64,000 bases of DNA from Prochlorococcus marinus XMU1404 (GCF_017696175.1 NZ_JAAORE010000003.1:310001-374000); one strand, 5' to 3'. Positions 1 through 11,078 are shown, counted from the first letter of the stretch. The notes: a model not told the origin generated them from the sequence alone. Made by a program: numbers and translations.

Positions 1-447
1 AAGTTGTTCTGAAAATATCTCCAGTACTATTTTTTCAACTAATGGATTTTTACCAATTGAAAAAACAATTTCATCAGAACCATTTATATAACTTGGCAGT
101 AAATTTCCTAGTTCATTAATTGAATGAGCCTTATCAGCATTAAACTCTTTTTCAGCCCCTTCTAAACCCCATCTAAAGCCATGCCAAACTTCACTAATAA
201 TATCTTTAGGAGCAACGAACAAAATAAATCTCTCACCCTTTGGCTTATGGGATAAGAAGAGAGCGATTGCATCCGGTTCATCAAAACCAGTTAAATACCA
301 GAAATTACTCTCTTGTCTAAAAGGATATTCGCAATCAGCATGATGTTTTACAAGAGTAGCCCCAGGGATAATTGCTGCTTTTCCATCTAATTTATCTAGG
401 AATATTTCTCTTCTTTCTTCAAAAACCTTATTGTTAGATTTAGACAT
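1..447 (-). CDS. pepP: Xaa-Pro aminopeptidase (aminopeptidase P), N-terminal part, cut by window edge
   Basis: Cytosolic metallopeptidase of the M24 family that removes N-terminal residues preceding proline. The 149 codons present run from an ATG at 447 to the window edge and correspond to the aminopeptidase P N-terminal domain. Recognisable segments are a FLDKLDGKAAIIPG-like start, the YPFRQESNFWYLTG core and the EPDAIALF strand. The metal-binding catalytic domain lies outside the window, so activity cannot be judged. It is divergent from the CNNM gene, with 72 nt between the starts. Family identity is well supported by this conserved N-terminal block; the gene symbol is inferred from the family. 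Confidence 0.88.
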   Translation of the reverse strand, partial: MSKSNNKVFEERREIFLDKLDGKAAIIPGATLVKHHADCEYPFRQESNFWYLTGFDEPDAIALFLSHKPKGERFILFVAPKDIISEVWHGFRWGLEGAEKEFNADKAHSINELGNLLPSYINGSDEIVFSIGKNPLVEKIVLEIFSEQL

Positions 448-519
448 AAATTGTGTATTGGCGTGTTTAGAAAAAAAATGGAAGAATGAATTGAACAGAT
501 TTGGATTTGCTCTATCTTA

Positions 520-1503
520 ATGGAACCAAGCGTTTACGGTTTAATTTTACTAATAATAATTATATTAATAGGCTCTGCCTGTTGTTCGGGAGTAGAAGCG
601 GCTTTTTTAGCTGTAAATTCAATAAGAATTATTAAAATAGCCTCAAGACAAAAGCCAAAAAGTTCTGCGAATCAACTCCTTAAACTCAGGAAACATCTTG
701 GAAGGACATTAACTGTAATTACTATTACTAATAATGGATTTAATATAATTGGAAGTCTTATTTTAGGTGTATACGGAGCATTAGTAATCAATAGTAATTA
801 TGGATTAACCTTTTTTTCAATTGCCTTTTATATATTAGTTGTCTTAGTTGGAGAAGTACTTCCTAAAGCTCTTGGTACAAGATTTTCAGTTCAAATAGCA
901 TTATTATCCGTTCCTATCTTGAGAATATTAAATACTTTAATGAGGCCATTCTTAATATTAATAGAGCAAATATTTCCAGTTATTACTGAAGAAAACGAAA
1001 TTTCAACTGATGAAGAAGAAATTAGGCAAATGGCAAAAATTGGGAGTCAGAAAGGCTTGATAGAAGCTGATGAGGCAGCAATGATATTTAAGGTTTTCCA
1101 ACTAAATGATTTAAAAGCAAAAGATTTAATGATCCCTAGGGTTTCAGCACCTTGTCTTGATGGGTATTCGAATCTTGATGAAATTTCAAAACTTATAATG
1201 TCTGACAGCTCTCCATGGTGGGTTATTTTGGAAGATAAAGTTGACAAAATACAAGGGGTAGTTAAACGTGAAAAAATACTAGAAGAATTAATTAATGGGG
1301 AAAATAAAAAATTATTATCAGAAATTTGCGAGCCTGTGGACTACATTCCCGAAATGATAAAGGCAGATCAATTATTAACGAGATTTGACAAGAATCATAA
1401 AGGAGTGAAAGTAGTAGTAGATGAATTCGGGGGATTCGTGGGAATTATTGGTGCAGAAGCTGTGTTATCTGTATTAGCCGGTTGGTGGAAGAATAAATCA
1501 TGA
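520..1503 (+). CDS. CNNM-domain / CBS-pair membrane protein (hemolysin C / CorC-like)
   Basis: 327-residue inner-membrane protein of the CNNM (DUF21) superfamily, whose members are linked to Mg2+/Co2+ handling. Hydrophobic segments lie at roughly residues 6-28, 65-85, 90-115 and 125-150, and include the small-residue GSACCSGVEAAFLAVNS stretch typical of CNNM helix 1. A CBS-type region follows at about 195-320, with the KDLMIPR motif that opens the first CBS domain. The C-terminal CorC/HlyC domain of longer members is absent. It opens a forward cluster with a GTPase, nadD and nadE, and its TGA overlaps the next ATG by 4 nt, so translational coupling is likely. Transport substrate is unknown. 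Confidence 0.88.
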   Translation: MEPSVYGLILLIIIILIGSACCSGVEAAFLAVNSIRIIKIASRQKPKSSANQLLKLRKHLGRTLTVITITNNGFNIIGSLILGVYGALVINSNYGLTFFSIAFYILVVLVGEVLPKALGTRFSVQIALLSVPILRILNTLMRPFLILIEQIFPVITEENEISTDEEEIRQMAKIGSQKGLIEADEAAMIFKVFQLNDLKAKDLMIPRVSAPCLDGYSNLDEISKLIMSDSSPWWVILEDKVDKIQGVVKREKILEELINGENKKLLSEICEPVDYIPEMIKADQLLTRFDKNHKGVKVVVDEFGGFVGIIGAEAVLSVLAGWWKNKS

Positions 1504-2741
1504 AACAAATGAAAATTAATAAAAATTACTTTCTTTTAAAAAATTGGTGGGAGACAATTGATCTTACCAACTATGAAAAGAGTTTTTTTAATAGAGAAAT
1601 AATTTCTTTTAATCAACAACTTATTAGACTCAAAGAACAAAAAATAAGAATTGGAGTATATGGTAAATCAGGCGTAGGCAAATCATCTGTCTTAAATTCT
1701 TTATTAAAAAAAGACATATTCAAAACAGGTATTATCAATGGGACCACAAGAGAAATTCAATCGCAGGGTTGGACTGTTAAAGACCAAACACTCAATAGTT
1801 TAGAGTTGTTAGATTCTCCAGGATTTGATTTCTGCGATATTAAATTCCCAGATAAAATTTACTCTTGTATAAATCATTCAGACCTCATTTTATTTTTAGT
1901 TTCGGGGGATTTAAATAGAAATGAGTTAAGCGAAATCAGGTCTTTTATAAAAGATGGGAAAAAAATTATTGTAATTTTAAACAAAATCGATCTATTTAAT
2001 AAAAATGAATTAAAAGAAATAATTGAAAATATAAAGTCTAAGCTTCCGAAAGATTTAAATATTCCGATAATTATTAATCATGAAAACAATCTTAAAAATT
2101 ACATAACAAAAACAATAAATCAATATGGTGAGATATTATTAACACTAAATTCTATTCAATTGGCTGACAAATTGTTTCTGCGAATAAAAGAGCAAAGATT
2201 GAAAAGAAGGCAGAAATTAGCTCAGTCAACTATTGGTAAATTTTCGACTATAAAAGCATCAGCAGTAGCTCTTAATCCTTTTATTTTAGTTGATGTAGCT
2301 GGTAGTTTTGCACTAGATACTGCATTGATTAGCGAGTTAAGTAAGATTTACGGCTTAAAGTTGAAAGGTGAATCTACAAGAAAAATATTTAAAAATATAT
2401 CCATTAATAATTTATTTTTAGGAGTCACTCAAGTAGGAGTCAATACATCTTTTAACCTTATAAAGAAAGTAGTTCTATTAACAGCACCTTTTACTAACGG
2501 GCTTTCATTATTACCCTATGGACCCATCGCAATTATTCAAGCAGCTATCGCCATTCATTCTACAAAAATCCTAGGGAAACTAGCAGCAAAAGAGATATTT
2601 ATAAGAAGCAAAGCTTCTTTTATAGATCCATCCACTATGATCCAAAATATGACTTTTAGTGACCCAGAGATTTTTAACCACATAAATATTTATTTTACAA
2701 ATAGAAATTTAAATAATAATTTTGTAAGCATTCTGCCTTAA
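1500..2741 (+). CDS. Era-like GTPase with DUF697-type C-terminal membrane region
   Basis: 413-residue protein. The G domain shows G1 GKSGVGKS (55-62), G3 DSPG (105-108) and G4 NKID (161-164), so GTP binding is well supported. After about residue 220 a long hydrophobic/amphipathic region (NPFILVDVAGSFALDTALI and following) matches the DUF697 pattern seen behind small GTPases in cyanobacteria. This region would place the protein at a membrane. Its start overlaps the stop of the CNNM protein (ATGA) and nadD follows 7 nt later. The cellular role is unknown; coupling with the CNNM protein suggests a membrane or ion-homeostasis role, which is inference. Confidence 0.82.
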   Translation: MKQMKINKNYFLLKNWWETIDLTNYEKSFFNREIISFNQQLIRLKEQKIRIGVYGKSGVGKSSVLNSLLKKDIFKTGIINGTTREIQSQGWTVKDQTLNSLELLDSPGFDFCDIKFPDKIYSCINHSDLILFLVSGDLNRNELSEIRSFIKDGKKIIVILNKIDLFNKNELKEIIENIKSKLPKDLNIPIIINHENNLKNYITKTINQYGEILLTLNSIQLADKLFLRIKEQRLKRRQKLAQSTIGKFSTIKASAVALNPFILVDVAGSFALDTALISELSKIYGLKLKGESTRKIFKNISINNLFLGVTQVGVNTSFNLIKKVVLLTAPFTNGLSLLPYGPIAIIQAAIAIHSTKILGKLAAKEIFIRSKASFIDPSTMIQNMTFSDPEIFNHINIYFTNRNLNNNFVSILP

Positions 2742-2748
2742 AACTTAA

Positions 2749-3327
2749 ATGGGAAAAAGCATTGCATTATTTGGTACTAGTGCAGATCCACCTACCATTG
2801 GGCATAAAAAAATACTTGAAGAATTATCCAAAATATATACCTTTACTATTAGTTATGTGAGCAACAACCCCAACAAAAATCACAAAGAAGATATCTCGAT
2901 TCGTAGCCATTTATTAAAGACTCTTATTGAAGATTTAGATAATCCTAAAATTTTATTTGATCAAAATGTTAGTAGTCAATGGGCAGTAGAGTCAATTAAT
3001 AAATGTAAAAGAATTTATAAATTTAATAGTTTAGATTTTGTTATTGGGAGTGATTTAATTAAAGATATTTTTTACTGGAAAAATTTTGATAAAATAAATG
3101 ATGCTGTTAATTTTTTATTAATTTTAAGAGAGGGATATCCTGTTGAATCAAATACTCTTAAAATGTTAGAAACTTATAAAGTGAAATTTAAGATTTCAAC
3201 TATAAAAATCCCAAACATTTCAAGTTCTAAGTTCAGGTCAAATTTTAATTATTCTAATTTACCAAGTTCATTAATAGATTTTGTTAAAAAGAATAATTTA
3301 TATGAATCCACTAAACTAATTGAATGA
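2749..3327 (+). CDS. nadD: nicotinate-nucleotide adenylyltransferase
   Basis: 192-residue cytosolic enzyme that adenylates nicotinate mononucleotide to deamido-NAD+, the penultimate step of NAD synthesis. The nucleotidyltransferase signature is present as FGTSADPPTIGH (8-19), with T in the first position of the (H/T)xGH motif. The C-terminal ISSSKFR segment corresponds to the ISSTxxR motif. The family order nadD-nadE, with a 4-nt overlap (3324-3327), puts two consecutive NAD-pathway enzymes in one transcript. The length is normal for bacterial NadD. The start is an ATG 8 nt after the GTPase stop. Confidence 0.92.
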   Translation: MGKSIALFGTSADPPTIGHKKILEELSKIYTFTISYVSNNPNKNHKEDISIRSHLLKTLIEDLDNPKILFDQNVSSQWAVESINKCKRIYKFNSLDFVIGSDLIKDIFYWKNFDKINDAVNFLLILREGYPVESNTLKMLETYKVKFKISTIKIPNISSSKFRSNFNYSNLPSSLIDFVKKNNLYESTKLIE

Positions 3328-5021
3328 AGTTTTTACTTGCTCAAATTAATCCAGTTGTTGGTGATTTAGAGGGTAATGCAAAAAAAATACTTTTTACTGC
3401 TTCGAAAGCTAGCTCAACTGCAACTGATTTAGTTCTTACTCCAGAATTATCATTATGGGGATATCCAGCAAATGATCTACTTCTAAAAAAAAATTTACTC
3501 AACAATCAATATCAAATTCTTGACCAATTAGCTCTAGATATTAATCAAAAATATGGAAACTTGAGTATCACAGTAGGTATAGCTGAAATAATAAATGATT
3601 CTTTTTTCCCAAATCTTTATAATTCTATTGCATTGGTTGAGCGCGGTGAATGGAAAATAATTGCTCGTAAAATTATTCTTCCCACCTATGAAGTATTTGA
3701 TGAGAAAAGATACTTTAGATCAGAAGAAAAAGTGTCTGTATTAACAAAAGAAATTAATAATAAAACTTGGCGACTTGGCTTTACTATATGTGAGGATTTA
3801 TGGGTCAACAAAAATATAGAAGGTAGAGGAATTCATAAAAAGAATCCTATTTTTGATTTAAAGAAAAAAAAAGTTGATATTCTAGTGAATTTATCGGCCT
3901 CCCCATATACCTTCAAAAAGTTAGAGCTAAGATCCAAAGTTTCCAGTTTTGCTGCTCAATATCTTCAAGTACCACTAATATATGTTAATCAGATTGGGGC
4001 AAATGATAATTTAATTTTTGATGGAAATAGCTTTATTCTTGATAAGAATGGATCAAGAATTAAGCAATTAAAATCTTTTTCAGAAGACTTCTCCAGTTGG
4101 AACATTGATCAAACAAAACCTCAAAAAAATAAATTTGAAAAGTCTGAGATGTCATCAATTTTTGATGCATTAGTCCTTGGTGTAAAGGATTATGCTCAAA
4201 AATGCGGATTTAAAACAGCTTTAATTGGGCTAAGTGGTGGCATTGATTCAGCACTAGTTTCAGCAATTGCTACAGCTGCACTTGGTAGTAATAATATTTA
4301 TTGCGTCTCAATGCCCTCTAAGTGGAGCTCATCTCATTCAAAGAGTGATGCGAAAGATTTAGCGAGAAGATTAAAAATCAATTTCAGTAGCATCCCAATT
4401 GAAAACTTGATGAGCTCTTTTGAAGAGTCTTTTATAAAAACCATATCTTTCAAGATGGCTGAAATAACAAATCAAAATATTCAATCAAGGATCAGAGGAA
4501 CGCTTCTGATGGCTTTAGCAAATCAAGAAAAGCATTTATTACTTTCAACAGGAAATAAATCAGAGCTAGCTGTAGGATATTGCACACTTTATGGTGATAT
4601 GAATGGGGGATTATCGGTAATTGGGGATTTATATAAAACTAATGTTTTTAAATTATGCAATTGGCTTGATAGTGAAGATTCAATTAATCATAGAAAATCA
4701 TATATGTTAGATACTAATGTAAATATAATTGGAGAAAATATACGTACGAAAGCTCCAAGTGCCGAATTAGGTCCTGACCAATTTGATACTGATTCTCTCC
4801 CACCTTATTCTATTTTAGATAATATTCTTAAAGGTATTATTGAAGAGAAAAAAGATTTACAGCAACTAGAAGAAGATGGTTATAAAAAAGAATTAATTTT
4901 AAAAATAATCTCACTTATAAAAAAAGCGGAATTCAAAAGAAAGCAGGCTCCCCCTATTCTTAAGCTAAGCAGTCAATCGTTGGGAAGTGACTGGAGAGTT
5001 CCAATTGCAATATCTTATTAA
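3324..5021 (+). CDS. nadE: glutamine-dependent NAD+ synthetase
   Basis: 565-residue two-domain enzyme that amidates deamido-NAD+ to NAD+. The N-terminal nitrilase-type glutaminase has the catalytic triad E41, K116 and C156 (in FTICEDLW). The C-terminal ATP-pyrophosphatase synthetase has the PP-loop SGGIDS (304-309) and the downstream STGNKSELAVGY segment. It overlaps nadD by 4 nt. Its stop codon is shared, within a palindromic TTAA at 5018-5021, with the stop of the convergent DUF3326 gene. The fused glutaminase means glutamine rather than free ammonia is the likely nitrogen donor. Confidence 0.95.
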   Translation: MKFLLAQINPVVGDLEGNAKKILFTASKASSTATDLVLTPELSLWGYPANDLLLKKNLLNNQYQILDQLALDINQKYGNLSITVGIAEIINDSFFPNLYNSIALVERGEWKIIARKIILPTYEVFDEKRYFRSEEKVSVLTKEINNKTWRLGFTICEDLWVNKNIEGRGIHKKNPIFDLKKKKVDILVNLSASPYTFKKLELRSKVSSFAAQYLQVPLIYVNQIGANDNLIFDGNSFILDKNGSRIKQLKSFSEDFSSWNIDQTKPQKNKFEKSEMSSIFDALVLGVKDYAQKCGFKTALIGLSGGIDSALVSAIATAALGSNNIYCVSMPSKWSSSHSKSDAKDLARRLKINFSSIPIENLMSSFEESFIKTISFKMAEITNQNIQSRIRGTLLMALANQEKHLLLSTGNKSELAVGYCTLYGDMNGGLSVIGDLYKTNVFKLCNWLDSEDSINHRKSYMLDTNVNIIGENIRTKAPSAELGPDQFDTDSLPPYSILDNILKGIIEEKKDLQQLEEDGYKKELILKIISLIKKAEFKRKQAPPILKLSSQSLGSDWRVPIAISY

Positions 5022-6076
5022 TCACTGTAATAACACTGTTGAATTTTCTTCAAAGGCCGCTTAACTGAATCAAGGTTGATACCTTTTTTGATAGCAAGAA
5101 TTATGCCTGCAGCTTCTAAATAATTATCCACTTCAAAAAGATTGGGATAATCATAAAAATTATTAGTAACATTTAATGTATTTTGATTTTTTACAGAGAT
5201 AATATTTAAACCTTTTTCAATCCCTGCTAGTACTGCTTCTCCACCTAATGCACCATTAGGAACAACAATAGATTCAATCTGATCAGGGTGTATTGAGGTT
5301 AATTCATTTTTAGCAGGCAATTCAACAATGTCAGGGGCATTACTTAACCCAATCAGGACTGATGGCAAAAAGGTGTATCCTATTTCTTCTGCAGATGCAC
5401 GAGGATCTAAATTTTCATTCAATTCAATTGGATTTAAAGCAGGTGCGTGAGCACAAGGAACTTTTAAGAATTTGCTTATTAAATGACTTATAACTGCTTC
5501 GACTCCAGCGATAGGGTCAACCCCTTTTCCCTCTCGATAAATATTTGTTTCCGAAGAATCTGAATCATCTGGAAATTTTGACACAATTGCTATTGCCGTA
5601 ACTCCTTTTTCTATTAAACATTTTCCAGCATCAATAAGAGTATCAGGATTCTCAATTATGCCACCACTGATTTTTGACGAATCAGAATCAATAACTATGT
5701 TTAATGGCTTTTTTGTAATCACATAAGAATGAACATTAATCCCTAAAGTAGAAACACATGCATCAGCAACTTGTAAATGTCTTACTAATATTTCACTTTC
5801 AATGGCTGAATCAAAAATTATCCCAATTTTCTGTTGGTTTATCCTTTTTAAAGCTATTTCTCCTTTAGCAAGTCGGTCTAAATTATAACCTTCAACATAA
5901 AAAATATTCTCATCTTTTTCAGAAAGAGTACCGCCATTCATAACATTTGGATGAGTAATTAAACATCCACTTGCCGATGCTAGTAATTTAGCGGTAGGAA
6001 GTGCATCCCCAGCAAAACCTCCTACTTCACAACCAATACCAGTTGGAATAATGAATATTGTTGGTGAATTTTTCAT
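5018..6076 (-). CDS. DUF3326 protein (cyanobacterial conserved, function unknown)
   Basis: 352-residue protein recognised as the cyanobacterial DUF3326 family. The N-terminus has PTGIGCEVGGFAGDALPTAK, followed by a THPNVMNGG segment and a glycine-rich VPNGALGGEAVLAG segment near residue 275. No clear transmembrane segment or signal peptide is visible, so it is probably cytosolic. Function is unknown to me. It is the last gene on the reverse strand after the ATP synthase operon, the ferredoxin and a 63-residue protein, 27 nt from the latter, so it may be co-transcribed with them. Its stop shares TTAA with nadE. Confidence 0.75.
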   Translation of the reverse strand: MKNSPTIFIIPTGIGCEVGGFAGDALPTAKLLASASGCLITHPNVMNGGTLSEKDENIFYVEGYNLDRLAKGEIALKRINQQKIGIIFDSAIESEILVRHLQVADACVSTLGINVHSYVITKKPLNIVIDSDSSKISGGIIENPDTLIDAGKCLIEKGVTAIAIVSKFPDDSDSSETNIYREGKGVDPIAGVEAVISHLISKFLKVPCAHAPALNPIELNENLDPRASAEEIGYTFLPSVLIGLSNAPDIVELPAKNELTSIHPDQIESIVVPNGALGGEAVLAGIEKGLNIISVKNQNTLNVTNNFYDYPNLFEVDNYLEAAGIILAIKKGINLDSVKRPLKKIQQCYYSD

Positions 6077-6103
6077 TAATAAAAATATTCCAATTTATAT
6101 TCT

Positions 6104-6295
6104 TTAATTAGCTAAGACAGCTTTAATTTTAAGTTTTTTTGTTCCAAAAGAGTCAATAGAATTTTGAATATCAACAATTGACCATCGAATTACATCACCT
6201 TTTTTTTCTAAATTTGCAATGATAAATTCTCTTAAATTTTTTAATTTTATTGAAACTGGCCAATCTAAATAAAAATCAACTGAACTTAATTTCAT
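6104..6295 (-). CDS. conserved small hypothetical protein, 63 aa
   Basis: Short soluble protein that I do not recognise. It starts MKLSSVDFYLDWPVSIKLKNL and is rich in Lys and Ile, with no Cys and no membrane segment. Its ATG overlaps the stop of the 2Fe-2S ferredoxin by 4 nt, so it is probably translated together with it. The tight coupling and a plausible codon pattern support a real gene. A partner role for the ferredoxin is only an inference from position. Confidence 0.6.
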   Translation of the reverse strand: MKLSSVDFYLDWPVSIKLKNLREFIIANLEKKGDVIRWSIVDIQNSIDSFGTKKLKIKAVLAN

Positions 6296-6618
6296 TTTTG
6301 ATATTTACCAAATTGGTCATTATATAAATCATCTTCGACTTCTTTACCAATAACAATATTCAAATCTGACTTAGGATATGCCACACACAAAAGTGCAAAG
6401 CCCTTTCCCCTTAAATCATCATTTAATCCCATAGCATCTTCTTGATCTACAGATCCTTCCAATATCATGGATGCACAATCTGTACAAACTCCTGAACAAC
6501 AACTACTTGGTAAATCTATTCCATTCATTTTAGCCGCTGAAATAATATCTTGATCTTCAGAACATAAAAAACTAAAAGTCTTTTGCTCAAATTGAACTTT
6601 TATATTGTATTCAGGCAT
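6292..6618 (-). CDS. plant-type 2Fe-2S ferredoxin
   Basis: 108-residue soluble electron carrier. The cluster-binding cysteines are in the order CCSGVCTDC (near residues 40-48) and a final C near residue 78 (ALLCVAYP), the classic C-x4-C-x2-C...C pattern of [2Fe-2S] ferredoxins. It has an extra Cys before the first ligand and a longer acidic C-terminus (KEVEDDLYNDQFGKYQK) than photosynthetic PetF, so it is probably one of the minor ferredoxins. It lies 16 nt downstream of the ATP synthase gamma gene on the same strand and overlaps the next small gene by 4 nt. Confidence 0.88.
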   Translation of the reverse strand: MPEYNIKVQFEQKTFSFLCSEDQDIISAAKMNGIDLPSSCCSGVCTDCASMILEGSVDQEDAMGLNDDLRGKGFALLCVAYPKSDLNIVIGKEVEDDLYNDQFGKYQK

Positions 6619-6634
6619 ATCCTAAATCTTATTG

Positions 6635-7585
6635 CTAAACTGCTGAACCCCCTACAACCTCTAATATTTCTTGAGTAATAGCAGCTTGTCTGGCTTTGTT
6701 ATAGGTTAGATTCAAAGTACTTGCTAATTCTTTAGCATTATCACTCGCATTATTCATAGCAGTCATCCTGCAAGCGAGTTCTGAAGCTGCCGACTCTTGA
6801 AGAGCTCTTAGTACCTGATTCTGTAAATATAAAGGTAATAATGAATCCAATAGTTGATCAGGACTTTGTTCAAAAACTATATCTGATGGCAACTTCTCTG
6901 AATCACTTTTTTCAATATTTGATTTTTCAACAAGTAACTTACTATCTTTAGTGGTTAACCTAAAAATTTCATCATTTTCATCTGCAATACCTTGAGGGTC
7001 TAGTGGCAGCAATGTTTGAACTACAGGTGCACAACTGACTAAAGTAATGAATTTCGTATATATAATTTCTACCCTATCAGAATTTTCTGAAAGAAATTCA
7101 GCTAAGACTTCACTAGTTATCCCCTCAGAATCTGTTGCAGTTGGTACCTGTTCCAGCTCTTTAAATGTGCTTTTAATTGTGTATCTATCTTTCCTATTTT
7201 GGAAATAACCTATTGCTTTTTTACCAACTAAGATCAAATTTGGTTCATAACCTTGTTTAATCAGTTCTGCATACCTAATTTCCACCTTCTTAATTATATT
7301 GGTATTGTATCCTCCACATAATCCTCTATCTGCAGTTATGCATACCAAAGAAATTGTTTTTACATCTCTTTTTGATAGAAGAGGAGAATCTACAGCTTCA
7401 AACTGAACTCTAGATTGAATATTTTCTAAAACCCGAGCAAGTTTATCTGCAAAAGGCCTACTCTTAAGAACTTGATCTTGTGCCCTCCTAACTTTTGCAG
7501 CTGCAACTAATCTCATAGCTTCTGTTATTTTTCGTGTATTTTTAACAGAAACTATTCGATCTCTAATTTCTTTAAGATTTGCCAT
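6635..7585 (-). CDS. atpC: ATP synthase gamma subunit
   Basis: 316-residue central stalk of F1, which rotates inside the alpha/beta hexamer. The N-terminus MANLKEIRDRIVSVKNTRKITEAM and the C-terminal ARQAAITQEILEVVGGS helix are diagnostic. Between them is an extra segment at about residues 200-235 (TTKDSKLLVEKSNIEKSDSEK), the position of the cyanobacterial/plastid gamma insertion; no regulatory dithiol Cys pair is visible there, as expected for cyanobacteria. It is the last ATP synthase gene of the operon, 19 nt after atpA. The family symbol used in cyanobacteria is atpC; E. coli calls it atpG. Confidence 0.96.
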   Translation of the reverse strand: MANLKEIRDRIVSVKNTRKITEAMRLVAAAKVRRAQDQVLKSRPFADKLARVLENIQSRVQFEAVDSPLLSKRDVKTISLVCITADRGLCGGYNTNIIKKVEIRYAELIKQGYEPNLILVGKKAIGYFQNRKDRYTIKSTFKELEQVPTATDSEGITSEVLAEFLSENSDRVEIIYTKFITLVSCAPVVQTLLPLDPQGIADENDEIFRLTTKDSKLLVEKSNIEKSDSEKLPSDIVFEQSPDQLLDSLLPLYLQNQVLRALQESAASELACRMTAMNNASDNAKELASTLNLTYNKARQAAITQEILEVVGGSAV

Positions 7586-7604
7586 GATATTCCCTTAAAT
7601 AAAT

Positions 7605-9134
<1,530 letters not shown>

Positions 9135-9152
9135 TTAAGGTTGATTTAAAAT

Positions 9153-9695
9153 TTACTTGGAGAGGGATAAGCCAAGTTTTCTTATTTGTGAAGCAAGGGA
9201 AGCATCAATTACTTTTGATCCTACACTGGCGACGAAACCACCAATAAGAGATGGGTCGATTTTAGTTACAAGTTCTAATTTTTCTGTTCCAGCAATATTG
9301 ATGATCTTTTTGGTAATTAAACCTTTCTGTTCATCAGTAAGCTCGACTGCAGAAGTAACAGTTGCCAAAGCAATATTACTATTTTCTCGGTAAATCTCTA
9401 AAAACCTATCAAGAATTGAAGTAAGAATTCCAATTCTTTGCCTATCGGCCAATAATTTCAAGAAATTCAATAAAGAAGAATTGACTTTATTTGAAAAAAT
9501 TTCAATAATGATTTTCTTCTTAGCATCTGTCTCTAAAATGGGAGAGGATAGTGCCTTCTCCAATTCAGGGGCATCATTTATTAATTCCAAGAGTTGTTTA
9601 ACCTCAGAAACCATCTCTTCAGTTTGCGAATTTTCATTCACAACTTGAAGTAATGCCTCTGCGTATGGTGTAGTAACTGAATTTAAAAGTGGCAT
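9153..9695 (-). CDS. atpH: ATP synthase delta subunit (OSCP)
   Basis: 180-residue peripheral stalk protein linking the b/b' stalk to the top of F1. It has the N-terminal helical domain (PYAEALLQVV), a middle FLKLLADRQRIGIL segment and the C-terminal KIDPSLIGGFV motif that is typical of delta/OSCP. Its ATG overlaps the stop of atpF by one base, indicating translational coupling. Length is normal for the family. Confidence 0.95.
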   Translation of the reverse strand: MPLLNSVTTPYAEALLQVVNENSQTEEMVSEVKQLLELINDAPELEKALSSPILETDAKKKIIIEIFSNKVNSSLLNFLKLLADRQRIGILTSILDRFLEIYRENSNIALATVTSAVELTDEQKGLITKKIINIAGTEKLELVTKIDPSLIGGFVASVGSKVIDASLASQIRKLGLSLSK

Positions 9696-10207
9696 TAGTT
9701 CACCTCAATATTGTTAATTGATTGAGTTACCAAATTTTCTTGTGTTATTTTATCAAGTCGATTTGGGAGAGAATCTAAGGCTTTTTTAATTGCCAGTTCA
9801 ACAGCTTCTTTTCGAAGTTGAGAAATTGCTCTGGATGCTTCAGAGCTCTCATCAGAGATTGCACTTTGTTTAATTCGTGCCATCTCCTCTATAGCTTTTT
9901 TCTCACTTTCCATTCTGATTGATTCAGATCTTTTAAGGGAATCTGCTTTTATTTGAGAAGCTTTTTCTTCTGCTGAAGATAAATCTTTCTTTGCCTTCTC
10001 TAAAGCTTGAGTTGCATTTAGAAGTCGATCTTCAGCATCTTTTAATTCAAGAAGGATTCCTTCTCTCCTTTTTTGAAGCATTTTGCCGAGAAAACCAGGC
10101 AAAAATTTATAAAGGCCGAAAACCACTACAGCCCAATTAAGGATATTAGTTTCAAATAAATTGAAGTTTAGTCCAAAACCTTCTGTAGCTAAAAGAGTTA
10201 AATTCAT
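9695..10207 (-). CDS. atpF: ATP synthase b subunit
   Basis: 170-residue peripheral stalk subunit with one N-terminal membrane helix ([22 protein letters not shown], about residues 15-36). A long charged coiled coil rich in Ala, Glu, Lys and Arg follows. It overlaps the b' gene by 4 nt upstream and delta by one base downstream. Together with b' it forms the heterodimeric stalk characteristic of phototrophs. Confidence 0.94.
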   Translation of the reverse strand: MNLTLLATEGFGLNFNLFETNILNWAVVVFGLYKFLPGFLGKMLQKRREGILLELKDAEDRLLNATQALEKAKKDLSSAEEKASQIKADSLKRSESIRMESEKKAIEEMARIKQSAISDESSEASRAISQLRKEAVELAIKKALDSLPNRLDKITQENLVTQSINNIEVN

Positions 10208-10665
10208 TTTTCTAGAATCAATCTATTAACAATAAGTTCGCTTAGATCATCAGCTTGTTTAGAAAGTTGATCACGAGCAGCAGACGTCTGACTTTCAATT
10301 TCTAGTCTTGCTTTTTCTTTTGAAGCATTTGCTTCATTGTTGGCAAGTTCTAGTGCTTCTTTATAAAGCTTGTCAGACTCATCCTCAGCTTCGCTCACAA
10401 TTCTTTGGGCTTCTGTTCGAGCACTTTGAAGCTGAGTTAATAAATCAGCTTCTAATTTTTTAACCTCTGAAAGTTTATTTTTGGACTCGATAATATTATT
10501 ACTTACAAACTTTTCTCTTTTTTCTACAACATTACCAACAGGCTTAAAAAAGAGAGAATTTAAAATGTAAGTAAGCGCAACTACTTGTATCGCCATTAGT
10601 GGCAAAGTGGCATTTATATCAAATAATCCACCTTCGGTAGCACCAAAAAAATTAAAGGCCAACAT
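10204..10665 (-). CDS. atpG: ATP synthase b' subunit
   Basis: 153-residue second stalk subunit. An N-terminal hydrophobic segment ([20 protein letters not shown], about residues 17-36) is followed by [16 protein letters not shown] and a coiled coil. The presence of both b and b' genes is typical of cyanobacteria and other photosynthetic bacteria. It overlaps atpF by 4 nt. In cyanobacterial nomenclature this is atpG, not to be confused with E. coli atpG (gamma). Confidence 0.92.
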   Translation of the reverse strand: MLAFNFFGATEGGLFDINATLPLMAIQVVALTYILNSLFFKPVGNVVEKREKFVSNNIIESKNKLSEVKKLEADLLTQLQSARTEAQRIVSEAEDESDKLYKEALELANNEANASKEKARLEIESQTSAARDQLSKQADDLSELIVNRLILEK

Positions 10666-10734
10666 ATGATTCAGTTGAAGTTAAGAAATTAAATTTAAAT
10701 ATTGCTAAAAAGGAATTAGAAGCAATATTAACTT

Positions 10735-10998
<264 letters not shown>

Positions 10999-11059
10999 TT
11001 AATACTTTTGATAAATCTTTTTTGACATACACGCTTGGACATCCTTTCATTTAAGAATG

Positions 11060-11078
11060 GGTCTGATCATATCAGACC
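11060..11078 (-). promoter_or_regulatory. perfect hairpin in the atpB-atpE spacer
   Basis: An 8-bp perfect inverted repeat (GGTCTGAT, loop CAT, ATCAGACC) sits in the middle of the 165-nt gap between atpB and atpE. It is GC-richer than its surroundings and is not followed by a T-tract on either strand, so it does not look like an intrinsic terminator. It may stabilise or set the end of a processed atpE message, but that is inference. No coding sequence is visible in the spacer. Confidence 0.5.
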
